Origin: Pseudomonas sp. PGPPP3
Lineage (GTDB): Bacteria > Pseudomonadota > Gammaproteobacteria > Pseudomonadales > Pseudomonadaceae
DNA length: 5,475 bases
Assembly: GCA_002256055.1 (NCBI GenBank)
Contig: NKIE01000169.1
Span: 1-5,475, forward strand
Direction: 5' to 3'
Shown here: piece after piece, positions 4,620 through 5,475 of the stretch
Numbering within the stretch: the first letter of the stretch is position 1
Layout: each line of letters opens with the position of its first letter
Position numbers and translations under genes: made by a program
Notes under the pieces: model-generated
What the model saw: only the letters and a program-made list of their open reading frames with translations
What the model was told of the DNA's origin: nothing
Databases searched by the model: none

Positions 4620-5475
4620 TCAGGCGTCAATCCGGGTGATTTTTTTGATGAACATAAAGCCCAGCACTTCCATCACCACCATCACCGCCAACACCATCAG
4701 GCCGTTGCGGGTGGTGTAGAGCTGGCGCATGGCTTCCGGCTCAATAAAGCTGAGGATGATGGCCAGCATGATCGGCAGCATGGCCATGAATGTGCCCTGG
4801 GCGCGGCCCTGGGCGGTGAGGCTGTCGATCTTGCCCTCCATGACTTTTTTCCGCCGCAGCATGGCGGCCATGCCGTTGATGGTTTCCACCAGATTGCCGC
4901 CCACTTCGCGGCTGATGCGAATGGCTGAACTGGCCATGATGAATGAGGGCAGCGGCAGGCGTTTTTCCAGCTTGATCAGCGCCTCTTCCAAGGTGACGCC
5001 GAGGCGGATGTTCTTGATCAGCAGGCCGAACTCCTGGTTCAGCGGCGCCGGCGACTGATGCACCACGTTCTCCAGCGCCATGTTCAGGCTGGCACCGGAT
5101 TGCAGGCTGCTGGACAGCAGCATGAAGGCATCGGGCAGCTGCTCTTCGAACTTCTTCAGGCGTGCCTTGCGCAGGTGATTGAACATCAGGTGCGGAGTGA
5201 ACAGCGTCACCACAATGCCCGCCGCTGTGACCACCGGCAGTTGGAACAACAGTTCGAGCAACACCGGCACCAGCAACAGCAGTACCAGGGTGAGGATGAC
5301 CACTTGCCTGCCGCTGGTGAAAATGAACATGTCGGCCATTTCCAGCTCAGCGCGGCGGGAAAACTGCCGGCGGTAATGGTCCAAGTTGTCGGCCACCCGC
5401 CGGCTGATCAGCAAGGCCAGCGCGCAGACCGAAACGGCCAGCAGCAACGGACACAGCACCAGCCACACGGCAGCC
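4620..5475 (-). CDS. tadB: TadB, inner-membrane platform protein of the Tad/Flp pilus (5' end cut)
   Basis: The frame stays open to the right edge, so the true start is probably just outside. The first usable start inside is GTG 5466-5468, giving 282 aa. Residues below count from that GTG. Membrane segments lie at about 2-21, 57-75, 78-96 (N-terminal half), 226-243 and 255-275. The T2SF domain spans about 110-240 and shows LPDAFMLLSSSLQSGASL (111-128), the FGLLIKNIRLGVTLEEAL helix pair, ASSAIRISREVGGNLVETI (179-197) and the RRKKVMEGKIDSLTAQGRAQG stretch. This is the typical TadB pattern, distinct from TadC, and it partners TadC in the platform complex. It is the first tad gene in the window; tadA, tadZ and the rcp genes would be expected further right. 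Confidence 0.92.
   Translation of the reverse strand, partial: AAVWLVLCPLLLAVSVCALALLISRRVADNLDHYRRQFSRRAELEMADMFIFTSGRQVVILTLVLLLLVPVLLELLFQLPVVTAAGIVVTLFTPHLMFNHLRKARLKKFEEQLPDAFMLLSSSLQSGASLNMALENVVHQSPAPLNQEFGLLIKNIRLGVTLEEALIKLEKRLPLPSFIMASSAIRISREVGGNLVETINGMAAMLRRKKVMEGKIDSLTAQGRAQGTFMAMLPIMLAIILSFIEPEAMRQLYTTRNGLMVLAVMVVMEVLGFMFIKKITRIDA

Noticed and set aside
3745..4719. Plus-strand open frame rich in His/Gln opposite tadC
   Set aside because: Its composition is the typical mirror of a high-GC membrane protein gene; tadC on the other strand is unambiguous.

Overview
The window looks like a high-GC gammaproteobacterial chromosome, most likely Pseudomonas. Two features point there: the tight tadB-tadC-DUF192-tadD-tadE order on the minus strand, and attC-type sites with the GGTTCAA / TTAACC arms and GGGCGGGC centre that I associate from memory with Pseudomonas integrons. 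Species assignment is inference.

Layout. 1-85 (+) is the 3' end of an unidentified gene. 142-705 (+) is a complete exported protein with a ClpP/crotonase-like core (COG3904-type). 746-1975 is the accessory part: two gene cassettes, each one minus-strand gene plus one attC recombination site (attC at 746-821 and 1330-1406). The first cassette in reading direction (1336-1974) encodes a 182-aa HEPN-like helical protein with an R-x4-H motif. The second (752-1335) encodes a 168-aa cysteine-rich lipoprotein. No integron integrase is visible, so the block looks like a small CALIN (cluster of attC sites lacking an integrase) or the tail of an array. 1976-2248 is a non-coding-looking junction. It holds a 23-codon minus-strand reading frame with a strong ribosome binding site that stops exactly at the cassette edge, plus short spaced GCGACAT repeats that may be a transposon-end remnant. 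2249-5475 (-) is the distal part of a Tad (tight adherence, Flp/type IVb pilus) operon: tadB (cut by the window edge), tadC, a DUF192 gene, a TPR lipoprotein (TadD) and a TadE-type minor pseudopilin.

How the parts work together. TadB and TadC form the inner-membrane platform on which the TadA ATPase (expected just outside the right edge) drives Flp pilus assembly. The TPR lipoprotein is a TadD-type assembly factor and TadE a prepilin-peptidase-processed pseudopilin. The five genes are coupled by overlaps or a 2-nt gap (stop-ATG gap of 2, then overlaps of 1, 13 and 29 nt), so they are almost certainly one transcript. The cassette array lies directly downstream of this operon in the same orientation, so read-through from the tad transcript could express the otherwise promoterless cassettes. 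The most notable content is this integrase-less cassette pair, whose edges can be defined to the base because each cassette's start is the reverse complement of its own attC inverse core.
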